This document shows, one piece after another, positions 48,135 to 56,890 of a stretch of DNA of 64,000 bases (position 1 is the first letter of the stretch; every line of letters begins with the position of its first letter). This DNA is from Bradyrhizobium sp. ORS 285 (lineage in GTDB: Bacteria; Pseudomonadota; Alphaproteobacteria; Rhizobiales; Xanthobacteraceae). A model generated the notes under the pieces. That model saw nothing but the letters and a program-made list of their open reading frames with translations. It searched no databases and was not told where the DNA came from. The stretch covers positions 6,499,001 through 6,563,000 of the forward strand of contig NZ_LT859959.1 of assembly GCF_900176205.1 (NCBI RefSeq), written 5' to 3'. The position numbers and the translations under genes were made by a program.

Positions 48135-49069
48135 TTGTACTTCACCCGCGGATCGATGAGCCCATAGGTAATATCCGTCAGCGTATTCACGACGATCACG
48201 CAGATGGCAAAGATGATCATCAGTCCCTCGAGCAGCGTATAGTCTCGTGCATTGAGGGCCCCGAAGATCAGCTTGCCGAGGCCCGGCCGGTTGAAGATGA
48301 TTTCCGTGAGCACCGAATTGCCGATCAAGGTCCCGAAGTAGAGACCGACGACGGTGACTACCGGAATGAGGCCATTGCGCAGAGCGTGCCGCATGATGAG
48401 GCGCGTGGGCGTAACCCCCTTTGCGCGAGCCGTGCGGATGTAGTCCTCGCCCAGAACTCCCAGCATTGATGACCGCGTCACACGCACCACATAGGCCATC
48501 AGGATCAAGCCAAGATTCAGCGCAGGCAAGGCAAGGCTTCGTAACCGTTCGAGCGGATCAGTGCTATCCGACGTCAGAACCGGAAACCATCCCAGCTGGA
48601 TGGCGAAGACGATGAGCAAGAGAATGCCCGACACGAACGCCGGGAATGAGAGTCCCACCAACGAGACCAGCCGCGATACGTAGTCGATCCAGCTGTTGCG
48701 GCCGAGCGCCGCGAGAATTCCGAGCGGCAGGCCCAGGACGATTCCAATCGTGATGGCAGCCAAGGTGAGTTGGATGGTGGAGGGCAACACCAGCAGGACC
48801 TCCTGAACGACGGTCCGGCCGCTGCTCAGCGATTGGCCGAGATTCCCGGTGAGCACCTCTGCAAGAAAGTGAAGATATTGAACCTGGATCGGCTGGTCGA
48901 GCCCGAGCCGGGCTCGCATGGCCCGAAGCGAGGCTTCGGTGGCTTGGTCACCAAGGATGACGGATGCCGCATCGCCCGGAACGAGACGCACCAGCACGAA
49001 GATGGCGGTCAACATCACGAGCAAGGTGGGGATCGCCAGCAGCAGCCGCTTGAAGGCAAAGCTGATCAT
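48131..49069 (-). CDS. Dipeptide/opine-type ABC importer, permease (DppB-like)
   Basis: A 312-residue permease: FKRLLLAIPTLLVMLTAIFV at the N-terminus, VRLVPGDAA, the EAA loop RTARAKGVTPTRLIMRHALRN and the C-terminal [11 protein letters not shown], all canonical for DppB/OppB. ATG 49069 is chosen over a longer ORF to 49189 that has no conserved wording. It begins 76 bases after the oxidase subunit stop in the same direction, so the importer is likely co-transcribed with the oxidase genes. Confidence 0.92.
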   Translation of the reverse strand: MISFAFKRLLLAIPTLLVMLTAIFVLVRLVPGDAASVILGDQATEASLRAMRARLGLDQPIQVQYLHFLAEVLTGNLGQSLSSGRTVVQEVLLVLPSTIQLTLAAITIGIVLGLPLGILAALGRNSWIDYVSRLVSLVGLSFPAFVSGILLLIVFAIQLGWFPVLTSDSTDPLERLRSLALPALNLGLILMAYVVRVTRSSMLGVLGEDYIRTARAKGVTPTRLIMRHALRNGLIPVVTVVGLYFGTLIGNSVLTEIIFNRPGLGKLIFGALNARDYTLLEGLMIIFAICVIVVNTLTDITYGLIDPRVKYK

Positions 49070-49145
49070 TCGAGCGCCCCATTCACTTGCAAACAAAAGC
49101 CGGCATATCCGAGCGGGCCTTCTCTCTCCGGACAGGGGATGCGGC

Positions 49146-50543
49146 TCACAACACCTCCTCCTCTTGATCGAGCGTTGCCAGCTCTCCAAGCGTCACTGGC
49201 TTGAGCGGAGGCCTGACGTGGTAGAAGCCAATCTCCCTTGCGGGACAATTCTGGATGTCCGCAAGGATGCGGGTGACGGTGTAACCGCATTGCCGTCCCT
49301 GGCAGGGCCCCATCCCCGCTCGCGTGAAAGCCTTGATCTGGTTTGGGCCGGCCCCGCCGATCCGGGCCATCGCACGGATCTCTCCTGCCGTGACCTCCTC
49401 GCAGCGGCATATCACCGTCTGATCGGAGGGACTAAAGATCCTGCTGTGTGGCCTGAACAGCGCGTCGAGGAAGGGCCGCAATGCAAGTTCGCGAGCCAGG
49501 CTCTTTCGAACGCGAGCGGCTTCCTTGACCACGGTCGGCTCGTCCGCATAGCCGAGCTTGACGGCCAGCCTCTGTGCTGCAAGCGCGCCACGGCATTGCG
49601 CCGCCTTTGCACCGGCAATGCCCGCGCCATCTCCGGCAACGAAGATGCCGGCTCTTGACGTTTCACCCCATGGGTCGAGAACCGGAACGTAGCAATCCTG
49701 CTCGTCACGCCATTCGACCGCGCAGCCCAGCCCCAACGCTGCATGGATGTTCGGCACGACACCTTCATGCACAAGCAGATTGTCCGCGGACACGGTCGTC
49801 TGTTGTCCACCGGCCGTTCGATAGCTGATGGCTTCGAGCCGTTCCGACCCGTGCGCTTCCAGGTCGATGACGTGATGGACGATCGGCACGCGCCTGTGTC
49901 GCAGGACGGTCTTCCACGCAAGCCCTTTGAGGAGCGCGCCGCTGGCGCGCAGAGCCTTCGGCAGATGCCCGAGCGACGCCCAGTGACGTCCGGCCGGTGT
50001 GGTGTCGAGATAGCCGGCGATCTGACCTCCGGCGTTGAGCAACTGAACGAGGTAGAGAAGCGGCAACGGGCCACAACCAGCGACCCAGACGGGCTTCGAG
50101 GGGATCTGCCCGGCAGTTTTCAGGAGGACTTGAGCGGCCCCCACCGTGAGAACCCCCGGGAGTGTCCAGCCGGGAAAGGGAGTGGGCCTCTCCTGGGCGC
50201 CGGTTGCGAGAATGATGGCGCGCGCTTCGATCGTCCTGGCCTTGCCATCATGGGTCACGAAGGCGCGGAAACCAGGTTCGACCTGCCAAAGCTGTGTACG
50301 AGGCTCGTACCGCGCTCCGCTGGCGCGGAATGCATCGGCCGTCGCTTTTCCTTCCTGATAGGCCCTTCCAAGGATGGCTCCCCTTGGCGTCGCGGCTTGA
50401 GTCTCAACCGCGCGCCAGATCTGCCCGCCAGGCAAAGCTTGATCGTCCACCACCAGAACGTCAATTCCATAGCGGCGGGCCGTGATCGCCGCTGTCATGC
50501 CTGCAGGGCCGGCCCCTACGATCAGGAGATCGGTTTTGCTCAT
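49146..50543 (-). CDS. Opine-oxidase-like subunit A (FAD/NAD-binding, BFD-type iron-sulfur C-terminus)
   Basis: A 465-residue flavoprotein with FAD motif VGAGPAGMTAAITARRYG, a second nucleotide motif region around PVWVAGCGPLP, ATGAQERPTPFPGWTLPGV, and FVAGDGAGI. The C-terminus carries CRCEEVTAGEIRAM and GPCQGRQCGY, a BFD-like [2Fe-2S] site. This architecture is that of OoxA/NoxA (octopine/nopaline oxidase), HcnB, and related D-amino-acid or hydroxyproline dehydrogenase subunits. The opine-oxidase reading is preferred from context: opine dehydrogenase and dipeptide/opine importer in the same island. The ATG overlaps the ferredoxin-like subunit stop (ATGA). Confidence 0.85.
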   Translation of the reverse strand: MSKTDLLIVGAGPAGMTAAITARRYGIDVLVVDDQALPGGQIWRAVETQAATPRGAILGRAYQEGKATADAFRASGARYEPRTQLWQVEPGFRAFVTHDGKARTIEARAIILATGAQERPTPFPGWTLPGVLTVGAAQVLLKTAGQIPSKPVWVAGCGPLPLLYLVQLLNAGGQIAGYLDTTPAGRHWASLGHLPKALRASGALLKGLAWKTVLRHRRVPIVHHVIDLEAHGSERLEAISYRTAGGQQTTVSADNLLVHEGVVPNIHAALGLGCAVEWRDEQDCYVPVLDPWGETSRAGIFVAGDGAGIAGAKAAQCRGALAAQRLAVKLGYADEPTVVKEAARVRKSLARELALRPFLDALFRPHSRIFSPSDQTVICRCEEVTAGEIRAMARIGGAGPNQIKAFTRAGMGPCQGRQCGYTVTRILADIQNCPAREIGFYHVRPPLKPVTLGELATLDQEEEVL

Positions 50544-50833
50544 GACGGCAAGCACCGCTTACGCTGCTGGCGCTCAACCCTCATGCCCTCCTCCACCGGA
50601 GTCATGCAGGTCTGAACCGAGCCGATTCCATCCACCTGGGCGAGACAGTCGAAACAGACGCCGATCATACAATAAGGAGCCCGCTTGCTGCCCTTCACCG
50701 GCGTGGGACGCGACCAGGCAACAGCCTGCCGGAGCAGGACAGCTGCCACGCTCTCGCCCGGCTCAGCCGCGACAGGCCTGCCTTCGACATAGATCGTCAC
50801 GGTCTCAACGGGCTCATGCAGCTTTCGGAACAT
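50540..50833 (-). CDS. (2Fe-2S)-binding small subunit of the opine-oxidase-like enzyme
   Basis: A 97-residue protein with a ferredoxin-like fold: VEGRPVAAEPGESVAAVLLR, then CMIGVCFDCLAQVDG and VQTCM, giving the C-x4-C-x2-C and distant C cluster of HcnA/OoxC-type subunits. It overlaps the oxidase large subunit by 20 bases and the next gene by four. It should pass electrons between the two flavoprotein subunits. Confidence 0.88.
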   Translation of the reverse strand: MFRKLHEPVETVTIYVEGRPVAAEPGESVAAVLLRQAVAWSRPTPVKGSKRAPYCMIGVCFDCLAQVDGIGSVQTCMTPVEEGMRVERQQRKRCLPS

Positions 50834-51932
50834 CAAAGCGACTCTGGTGAAAGATATCGAGCGTATCCGGCAGCTGCCCGGCTAAGATGGCGTCGGCCAG
50901 GACAGTGGAATGCAAAGCCGCAAGCGTGACGCCTGAATGGCACAAGGCGACGAAGGCTCCCGGGTGGGTCTGCGACTGCGCGTAAACGGGACACCCGTCA
51001 GGGGTCATGATGCGCAAGCCAGCCCACTGCCGGACCAATTTCGCCTCAGCAAGCCCCGGCACGATGCGAAGCGTCCGCCGGCTGAGATCTGCGGCCGCGA
51101 CAGCGGTCGCGGAGCTATCAAAACCGGTCTCCTCATGGGTTGCACCGATCATCACGGTGCCTTCCCGCGTTTGACGCAAGCCGCTGGTCGGCAAAGGCAG
51201 GAATGGTTCGACGCGCTCGGTCACCAGGATCTGCCCTCGCTGCGGCCGCAGCGGGATATCAAGACCCACTTGCCGCGCGAGCGCCTGGGACCCGAGGCCC
51301 GCAGCAATGAGCACACGTGGCGCACTGACGGTTTCGTCTCCAAATGCCACCGTAAAGCCCGCCTCGCAGGGCACGATCTTCCGCACTGCAACGTTACGGC
51401 GCAGGTCTCCGCCAAGGCGCAGAATTCCAGCATGAAGAGCGGCAAGGAGCTGAAGCGGATTGGCGTGCCCGTCCCGCTGACCGAAGCTTGCCCCGGACAC
51501 GTCCGGCCCCAACCGAACCTTCGGAAGCAGCCTGGTCAGTTCGGCGCGATCGAGCATCCGCCAATCCGCCTCCGCTCCGCCGAGCTGATTGTGCAACCGC
51601 TGAAGGTCCGAGCGGCGCTTCTCGAACGCATCCTCTCCGAGGCAGAATGCCAGGCCGCCATTCTGCTCGTAGTGAAGATCCAGCTTGGAGAGATCAGTGA
51701 GTTCCGCCGCAAAGTCGGACCACATGTCGACACTACGACGCGACAGCTGCTGGTAGGCCGGCATGTTCTGGCCTTTGCCCTGGAGCCAAACAAGGCCGAA
51801 ATTAGCCCGCGCCGCACGATGATCATGATCGTCACCGTCGAGCACGAGCACCCGGCATTGTCTTCGCGCAAGGCCATAAGCGATCGCAGCACCGACAGTG
51901 CCAGCACCGATAACTATTATCTCAGGATGCAT
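50814..51932 (-). CDS. Opine-oxidase-like subunit B (DadA/glycine-oxidase fold)
   Basis: A 372-residue FAD oxidoreductase of the D-amino-acid oxidase/DadA family: IIVIGAGTVGAAIAYGLARR at the N-terminus, LRPQRGQILVTERVE, and the C-terminal WAGLRIMTPDGCPVYAQ and FVALCHSGVTLA. In opine oxidases this subunit oxidises the secondary-amine bond. ATG 51932 has AGAGGA seven bases before it. It is the first gene of the operon continuing through the [2Fe-2S] and A subunits and the ABC importer, and diverges from a LysR gene. Confidence 0.87.
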   Translation of the reverse strand: MHPEIIVIGAGTVGAAIAYGLARRQCRVLVLDGDDHDHRAARANFGLVWLQGKGQNMPAYQQLSRRSVDMWSDFAAELTDLSKLDLHYEQNGGLAFCLGEDAFEKRRSDLQRLHNQLGGAEADWRMLDRAELTRLLPKVRLGPDVSGASFGQRDGHANPLQLLAALHAGILRLGGDLRRNVAVRKIVPCEAGFTVAFGDETVSAPRVLIAAGLGSQALARQVGLDIPLRPQRGQILVTERVEPFLPLPTSGLRQTREGTVMIGATHEETGFDSSATAVAAADLSRRTLRIVPGLAEAKLVRQWAGLRIMTPDGCPVYAQSQTHPGAFVALCHSGVTLAALHSTVLADAILAGQLPDTLDIFHQSRFDVPKAA

Positions 51933-52018
51933 CAGATTTCCTCTTGCCCAATAAGACGACAAAAAGGGATATTTGGTCAAAGTCGAAAATCTCTGGCTGT
52001 ATTCTTCAGGGTTATGGG

Positions 52019-52936
52019 ATGGCTCGTCAGATCAATCTCAGACAGGTTGAGGCGTTCAAAGCGGTGATCGAGAGCGGCTCGATCAGCCGAGCCGCTTTGA
52101 TCCTCAACATCTCCCAGCCCGCGATGAGCAAGCTGATCGCCCATCTCGAAGAGGATACCGGACTCAGCCTGTTCGATCGGGTCAAAGGCCGCCTAGCTCC
52201 GACACAGCGTGGCATGCGGCTTTACAAGGAGATCGATCGGATCTTTTCAGGCGTTCGCCAGGTGGAGAATGCCGTCGAGGCGATCCGCCGCGAAGAGCAG
52301 GGGCAGCTTCTCGTCGGCGTCATGCCGGCCTTGTCGCGCGCATTCATCCAGCAGGCGACGATGGGATTTCTACGGCAGCATCCCAACGTGTTCTGCTCGG
52401 TCAAATCACGCAGCTCGGAATGGATTGTGGACTGGCTGGTGACACGCAAGCTCGATGTCGGCCTTGTCAGCTCACGGATCGACAACCCCTACGTGATCGC
52501 CGAGCCGCTGACGCAGCACCCGCTGGTCTGCATCATGCCGACGGATCATCCCCTGGCGATGAAGAACGTTGTCGAGCCGGACGATCTCGACAACATTCCC
52601 TTCGTGTCCTTCGATCCTGAGAGCCAGGCTGGTCAGTGCATCGCAACGATGTTCGACGCCTACAACGTCCGCCCCAACACCGTGCTCGTGGCCAATGTGT
52701 CACCGACACTTTGCGAATTCGTGGCCGCAGGCCTGGGCGTCTCGCTGGTGCACCCTTTGATGTTCAGCGGGCTTCAGGACCGCTTGGCCATCAGACGCTT
52801 TGAGCCCGCTTTGTCTTATGATTTCCAGCTCTGCCGCATGCGCGATAGCCGCAATGCAAGCCTAGTCGATGCCTTCCTCCAGCAAGCACGCACGACGGCT
52901 GCACGGCTTTCTCAGGAGTCCCTCAGCGCGGCATAA
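52019..52936 (+). CDS. LysR-family regulator of the opine-oxidase/importer operon
   Basis: A 305-residue LysR protein: NLRQVEAFKAVIESGSISRA and LNISQPAMSKLIAHLEEDTG form the winged helix, and the effector domain follows. Divergent from the oxidase operon with 86 bases between starts. The regulators of Agrobacterium opine catabolism, OccR and NocR, are also LysR proteins that begin with NLRQVEAF and lie next to their operons, so an opine as effector is a reasonable guess. Its 3' end overlaps the convergent substrate-binding protein gene by 14 bases. Confidence 0.9.
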   Translation: MARQINLRQVEAFKAVIESGSISRAALILNISQPAMSKLIAHLEEDTGLSLFDRVKGRLAPTQRGMRLYKEIDRIFSGVRQVENAVEAIRREEQGQLLVGVMPALSRAFIQQATMGFLRQHPNVFCSVKSRSSEWIVDWLVTRKLDVGLVSSRIDNPYVIAEPLTQHPLVCIMPTDHPLAMKNVVEPDDLDNIPFVSFDPESQAGQCIATMFDAYNVRPNTVLVANVSPTLCEFVAAGLGVSLVHPLMFSGLQDRLAIRRFEPALSYDFQLCRMRDSRNASLVDAFLQQARTTAARLSQESLSAA

Positions 52937-54503
52937 GCGTTGTCTCTTCGGTGATCGGCGGCGCGAGATTCATGGCTCCTTTGAGCTCATAGCCATAGTT
53001 GACGCGCTTGCTGTGGCCCCAGACCTGCTGAAGCTCAAACAGCGGAACAGAACAGACGGCCTCATGGACCTTGCGCTGAGCCTCCTTCCACAGCTCCTGC
53101 TGCCGCTCCACGCTGCCTTCCACCCGCGCCGCCTGGATCTCTGCATCCGCAACCTCGCAATGCGAGAAATTGGCAACGGCCGTCGGCTTTCCAATACTTG
53201 AGCTCGAGTGATAAAACTCGGTCAGATACGTATCGGCGACCGGAAATCTGGCCGCGCCATAGAACACCAGAGCGCTGGCATTGCCGCGGATCTGGCTCTG
53301 ATAGGTCGCGTGATCGACTACGCTCATATCGAGCTTGATCCCCACCTTCGCGAGCTGGCGCTGAATGATTTCCATTGTCGGCAGGATAGCCGAGATGTTG
53401 GACACCACGACCTTGAGCGTCAGGCCATTCGCGTAGCCAGCGTCGGCCAAGAGCGCCTTGGCCTTGACCGGATCGTAAGCATAAGGCCCGGACGAACAGT
53501 CCTCTCCGATATAGCCTGGGGGAACCACCGAGCAACCTTTCAGGCTGACGCTCTTGCCGACAAACTGCACAAGGTCGTCGAGATTGACCGCAGCGGCGAT
53601 TGCCTGCCGGACCCTGATGTCGTCGAGCGGCGGAATGCTGCTGTTGATGTGAAGCGTCCGAAACTCTCCGGGACGGAAGACATCAACGACCATGTTGCTG
53701 CGCTGCCGGGTCGTATCGACCCAGCGCTGCTCGCGACGGCCTTGAATGACGTCGAGCTCTCCGGACGAAAAGGCGAGCTCGCGAGCGCTGTCGGAGGGGA
53801 TCGTACGGTACATGATAGTGCTGATCTGCGGGCGGCCGCGGAAATAGCCCTCGTTTGCAACCAGCTTTACATGCCGCTGAGTCTCGTGCTCCGCAAACGC
53901 AAACGGACCTGTACCGACCGGGTTGGAGGCAAACTTGCCGCCGAGCTCCTCGACTGCTCGTTTGCAGAGGATGTTTCCGCCGTGATAATTCGACAAGCGG
54001 CCGAGGAAATTCGGATCCGGATATTTCAGCGTGATGCGGATCGTCGCCTCGTCGACCTTCTCGATGCTGTCCATTGCCGCGAAGTCTGCAGCGAAGCTCG
54101 AGCGGTTGGGGTCTGCGGCACGCGTGAGCGAGTAGACGACATCATCTGCGGTGAGGCTGCCCCAGTCGCCATGGAACTTGACGCCCTTTCGAATGAAGAA
54201 GGTCCAGACTCGGCCGTCTGCGGAGGTTTCCCAGCGCTCGGCGAGATCGGGCTCGAGATCCTTAGGGTCTGCGCTCCCGGGCTTGAACCGGACCAGGCCG
54301 TTGAACATCAAGCCGATCAGGGGCTTGTCGGTGCTGGTCGTCGCACGATGCGGATCGAGCGTGGTGATGTCTGATCCTCCAGCACCGATTTGCAGGGTGG
54401 CCCCAGGCACCACTTCCCCCGCGCACACACCACCGGTCGCACTCACCATGGCGGCGATGCAGAATGCCAGTACACAGACATATTTCATAGAGATGGACTT
54501 CAT
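52923..54503 (-). CDS. Periplasmic dipeptide/opine-type substrate-binding protein (family 5)
   Basis: A 526-residue binding protein with a Sec signal peptide (VCVLAFCIAAMVSATGGVCAG) and the family 5 hallmarks ITTLDPHRATTS, LEPDLAERWETSADGRVWTF, FHGDWGSLTADDVVYSL, NPVGTGPFAF and VRQAIAAAVNLDDLV. It is the missing binding component of the DppBCDF-like importer encoded 3.8 kb away. It lies 83 bases downstream of luxR in the same direction, so it may be transcribed with luxR. GAGG lies six bases before ATG 54503. Confidence 0.92.
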   Translation of the reverse strand: MKSISMKYVCVLAFCIAAMVSATGGVCAGEVVPGATLQIGAGGSDITTLDPHRATTSTDKPLIGLMFNGLVRFKPGSADPKDLEPDLAERWETSADGRVWTFFIRKGVKFHGDWGSLTADDVVYSLTRAADPNRSSFAADFAAMDSIEKVDEATIRITLKYPDPNFLGRLSNYHGGNILCKRAVEELGGKFASNPVGTGPFAFAEHETQRHVKLVANEGYFRGRPQISTIMYRTIPSDSARELAFSSGELDVIQGRREQRWVDTTRQRSNMVVDVFRPGEFRTLHINSSIPPLDDIRVRQAIAAAVNLDDLVQFVGKSVSLKGCSVVPPGYIGEDCSSGPYAYDPVKAKALLADAGYANGLTLKVVVSNISAILPTMEIIQRQLAKVGIKLDMSVVDHATYQSQIRGNASALVFYGAARFPVADTYLTEFYHSSSSIGKPTAVANFSHCEVADAEIQAARVEGSVERQQELWKEAQRKVHEAVCSVPLFELQQVWGHSKRVNYGYELKGAMNLAPPITEETTLMPR

Positions 54504-54586
54504 CCGGTGCCTCGCCCGTTACCCCACCCGTCAGGCTGGAAGAGTCCTCCCCCTCTGTCAAAGTCCGAAATCAAGGAAACCTATTC

Positions 54587-55417
54587 TTACTCGTTATGGG
54601 TGCTCGCAAGATCAGATTGGGGCGGCTGACCGGCACTGGCTCCAGTCGGCGTCCTATCCGTCCACACCGGCGAAGTTGGGCCGGATAGTCCGGAGACCTC
54701 GATCAAACCAAGCCGTATCGCCCTGACGACGGCGACCGTCCGGCTGTTCGTGCCAAGCTTTCTCGTCGCCTTCTTGATGTGGAAGTTGATCGTGTTTTCG
54801 CTGATCTTGAGAATGATTCCGATGTCCCAGGAGGACTTGCCCTCCGCCGTCCACGCCAGACATTCGCGTTCGCGCGGCGAAAGCTTGATCGCCGTCTTGC
54901 CCATCGCTGGCTGGGCAAGCTCGCCAAAGGCAACATGGAACTGACACGCCAGTGCGTGAAGATGCTTCAACTGCCGGACCGGGTCGGCGTCGTCGAAGCG
55001 GGAGGCAAAGGATAGAACGGAGATGCGCCCGGACGGCCCAAACAGCGGCACGCTCACGCCGTGCTTGAGGCCGGCTTCGCGGCTCTCGAGAAGGACCAAT
55101 CGCTCACCGTCGTGCAGCTGACGCCGCTCGAGCAGTTGATCCCACATGAATGGCTTGCTGTGCGACGCCGTTCGCCTGATGACCGGGTCGATCTCATGAT
55201 ACTTGTGCTCGAAATAATGGTTACGCCAGTCGAGCGGGAAGTTAAGTGCGATGGCCGGCATCGGATGGTCTGGCAGACGTACCGTCTCTTCGTAGTTCAA
55301 CGCGCCATACGCTACTTGACCGAACCCCTCATCGGCCGCAGAACCGACGAGCAGATCGAACAGGTCGGCCAACGACTGTGTGCGGTTTGCACAATCGATG
55401 AAGCTGAAGAGGTCCAT
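54587..55417 (-). CDS. LuxR-family quorum-sensing regulator with autoinducer-binding domain
   Basis: A 276-residue protein. Residues 1-170 form an autoinducer-binding domain with the spaced Trp, Tyr and Asp residues of LuxR/TraR (DWRNHYFEHKYHEIDPVI). The C-terminal GerE-type HTH reads LSPRERECLAWTAEGKSS and ISENTINFHIKKATRKLG. An unconserved tail of about 40 residues follows the HTH. ATG 55417 has GAGG five bases before it. It is paired with the LuxI gene 700 bases away on the other strand, and lies upstream of the opine-type binding protein gene. In the Mesorhizobium ICE, TraR activates the FseA genes; a similar role here is inferred. Confidence 0.9.
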   Translation of the reverse strand: MDLFSFIDCANRTQSLADLFDLLVGSAADEGFGQVAYGALNYEETVRLPDHPMPAIALNFPLDWRNHYFEHKYHEIDPVIRRTASHSKPFMWDQLLERRQLHDGERLVLLESREAGLKHGVSVPLFGPSGRISVLSFASRFDDADPVRQLKHLHALACQFHVAFGELAQPAMGKTAIKLSPRERECLAWTAEGKSSWDIGIILKISENTINFHIKKATRKLGTNSRTVAVVRAIRLGLIEVSGLSGPTSPVWTDRTPTGASAGQPPQSDLASTHNE

Positions 55418-56114
55418 TGCTACCTCACGGCAGACAAAGCTGCGCACGCTCCGCCCAGATATGATCGTGAAAACGAATCCGTCTCAACGCCCCGGTTGCC
55501 GACGGTCCGTCCCAGCCCCTTCGTCGGCCTCGACTGAGGCGAGAAGCGGGCACTTGCTTGTCCAAACTTCAACCCAACCTGAGGTAGACCGTACCATCAT
55601 ACGCTCCGTCGTGCAATTGACGATCACAATCGCTTAATCTGTCAGAAGCCGTGATGCCACCAGCGTTGCCCTTCTCAGAAATCGGCCGCCGGTCGATCTT
55701 GCCGATCCGGTCGACCACATCGCGCAGTAAAAGTGCCTGCCAGATAGGCGTTCTTCGGCACTCCTCTCGGCAAGCATCAGCTCGCTGGTACAAACTTCGA
55801 GCGGATCATGCACGTCCACCGCATTCTTTCCGCACGCAGCACCTGCAACCCAGCAGCGCGCTTATGTCACGCGAGCCGTTCAGTATGGCCAGGACTAGCC
55901 TTGCAAAAGCCAACAACTGCCCAGCAGCACAACTCAGAATTGCGTCTAATTATAGGTGATATTGGGGCGCGGTCTGACAGACGTCATCTCCCGAGAGAGC
56001 GATGGCACAACAGCCCTCGATAGGTGAGGGAGCTACTCGACTCGGTAGCTCCCTCGGCGGAGCTGTGCCCATTAGTCTGCATCTTCCTGTCACGAGACAC
56101 ATTGGAAGATGCTC
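55418..56114. other. Divergent luxR-luxI intergenic region
   Basis: About 700 bases between the two quorum-sensing genes, so both promoters should be here. Short minus-strand ORFs at 55569-55819 look non-coding. Visible structure: an 11-base odd palindrome GTCTGACAGAC at 55972-55982, a GCCTC/GAGGC stem near 55527, and the strong hairpin listed separately at 56026-56055. I could not identify a classical 18-20 bp lux box by eye. Confidence 0.45.
56026..56055 (+). promoter_or_regulatory. Strong hairpin in the luxI leader
   Basis: A perfect 11-base stem, GAGGGAGCTAC pairing with GTAGCTCCCTC, with an 8-base loop TCGACTCG. It lies about 60 bases before the luxI start. There is no T-run after it, so it is not a standard terminator. 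It may act as a DNA operator or as RNA structure controlling luxI. Confidence 0.6.
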
Positions 56115-56837
56115 ATGCGTACCGTTTCAATCAGGTGGGACACCGTCCATCGACATGGCGAAGCGTGGATTTCACATCACCGGCTGCGCTACCGGATGTT
56201 CGTCGAGCGCCAGAGGTGGTCCGTGCCTCATTATCAGGGCATCGAATATGATCAGTTCGACACACCGGCAGCCACCTATATTCTGGTCGTCGACGATCAC
56301 GATCAGGCGCTGGGGACTGCACGGCTGATCCCGACGACACGCCCCTACATGGTCAGATCCTTGTGGCCAGACCTGGTTGACGGCTCGCTGCCGCATTCGG
56401 ACGCCATCTGGGAAGCATCTCGATTCGGTTGCGATCGTGCGCTGAGCGCCGGCAAACGTCGCGAAGTGATCGGGCAGCTCATCCAGGGCTGCCAGGAATT
56501 CGGCCTGGCAAACGGCATCTCATGTTATCTTGGTGTCATGCCCAGCTGGATCTTCAAGAATGTCATCGCCGCCCATGGCTGCCCCGTGAGACCACTGGGC
56601 ACGAAGCTGCGGTTGGAAGGGCATGACATCGGGGCAGCCTATATCGGCGTATCAGCGGCAATCCTGGAGTCGGTCCGCCGGCATACAGGCATCCCAAGCG
56701 CGCTGAACGCGAGTCCTTCTCCTGCTGGGCCTGTCTCACCCGCACTGTCCCCGCGCCTGGCGGAGGACGCCCTATTGGCGCCCGCCGAAGAGCTGGCGTA
56801 CAGCCCGGACTTGGAAGGCCTCGCGGGAGTTCGGTGA
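56115..56837 (+). CDS. Acyl-homoserine-lactone synthase (LuxI family)
   Basis: A 240-residue LuxI-family enzyme, which makes N-acyl-homoserine lactone from S-adenosylmethionine and an acyl donor. Conserved residues are in place: Arg, Phe and Trp in LRYRMFVERQRWSVP, the acidic pair in EYDQFDTPAA, Arg in ARLIPTTRPYM, and the Glu and Arg in WEASRFGCD. The last 45 residues are a Pro/Ala/Ser-rich tail beyond the family core. GGAAG lies six bases before ATG 56115; an ATG at 56109 is too close to it. The signal made cannot be predicted. Confidence 0.92.
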   Translation: MRTVSIRWDTVHRHGEAWISHHRLRYRMFVERQRWSVPHYQGIEYDQFDTPAATYILVVDDHDQALGTARLIPTTRPYMVRSLWPDLVDGSLPHSDAIWEASRFGCDRALSAGKRREVIGQLIQGCQEFGLANGISCYLGVMPSWIFKNVIAAHGCPVRPLGTKLRLEGHDIGAAYIGVSAAILESVRRHTGIPSALNASPSPAGPVSPALSPRLAEDALLAPAEELAYSPDLEGLAGVR

Positions 56838-56890
56838 GCACGATCCCGAACCTTCGACAATCCTGCCATGCGCCGCCCGCCCCGCCAGCA

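Noticed and set aside
49146..51932. Hydrogen cyanide synthase HcnABC
   Set aside because: The three-subunit architecture is shared with opine oxidases, but the gene order differs from hcnABC and the neighbours (opine-type importer, OccR-like LysR, opine dehydrogenase) favour opine or D-amino-acid oxidation. It cannot be fully excluded by sequence reading alone.
38839..54503. Opine metallophore system like staphylopine or pseudopaline (cnt genes)
   Set aside because: The opine dehydrogenase plus EamA exporter and peptide-type importer resemble it, but there is no nicotianamine-synthase-like gene, no TonB receptor, and the dehydrogenase is of the octopine/nopaline type rather than the staphylopine type.
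55569..55819. Small minus-strand ORFs between luxR and luxI
   Set aside because: Two overlapping frames of 61-74 codons with poor coding character and no family; treated as promoter region.
56026..56055. Rho-independent terminator
   Set aside because: The stem is strong but is not followed by a T-run, and it lies in front of luxI rather than after a gene.
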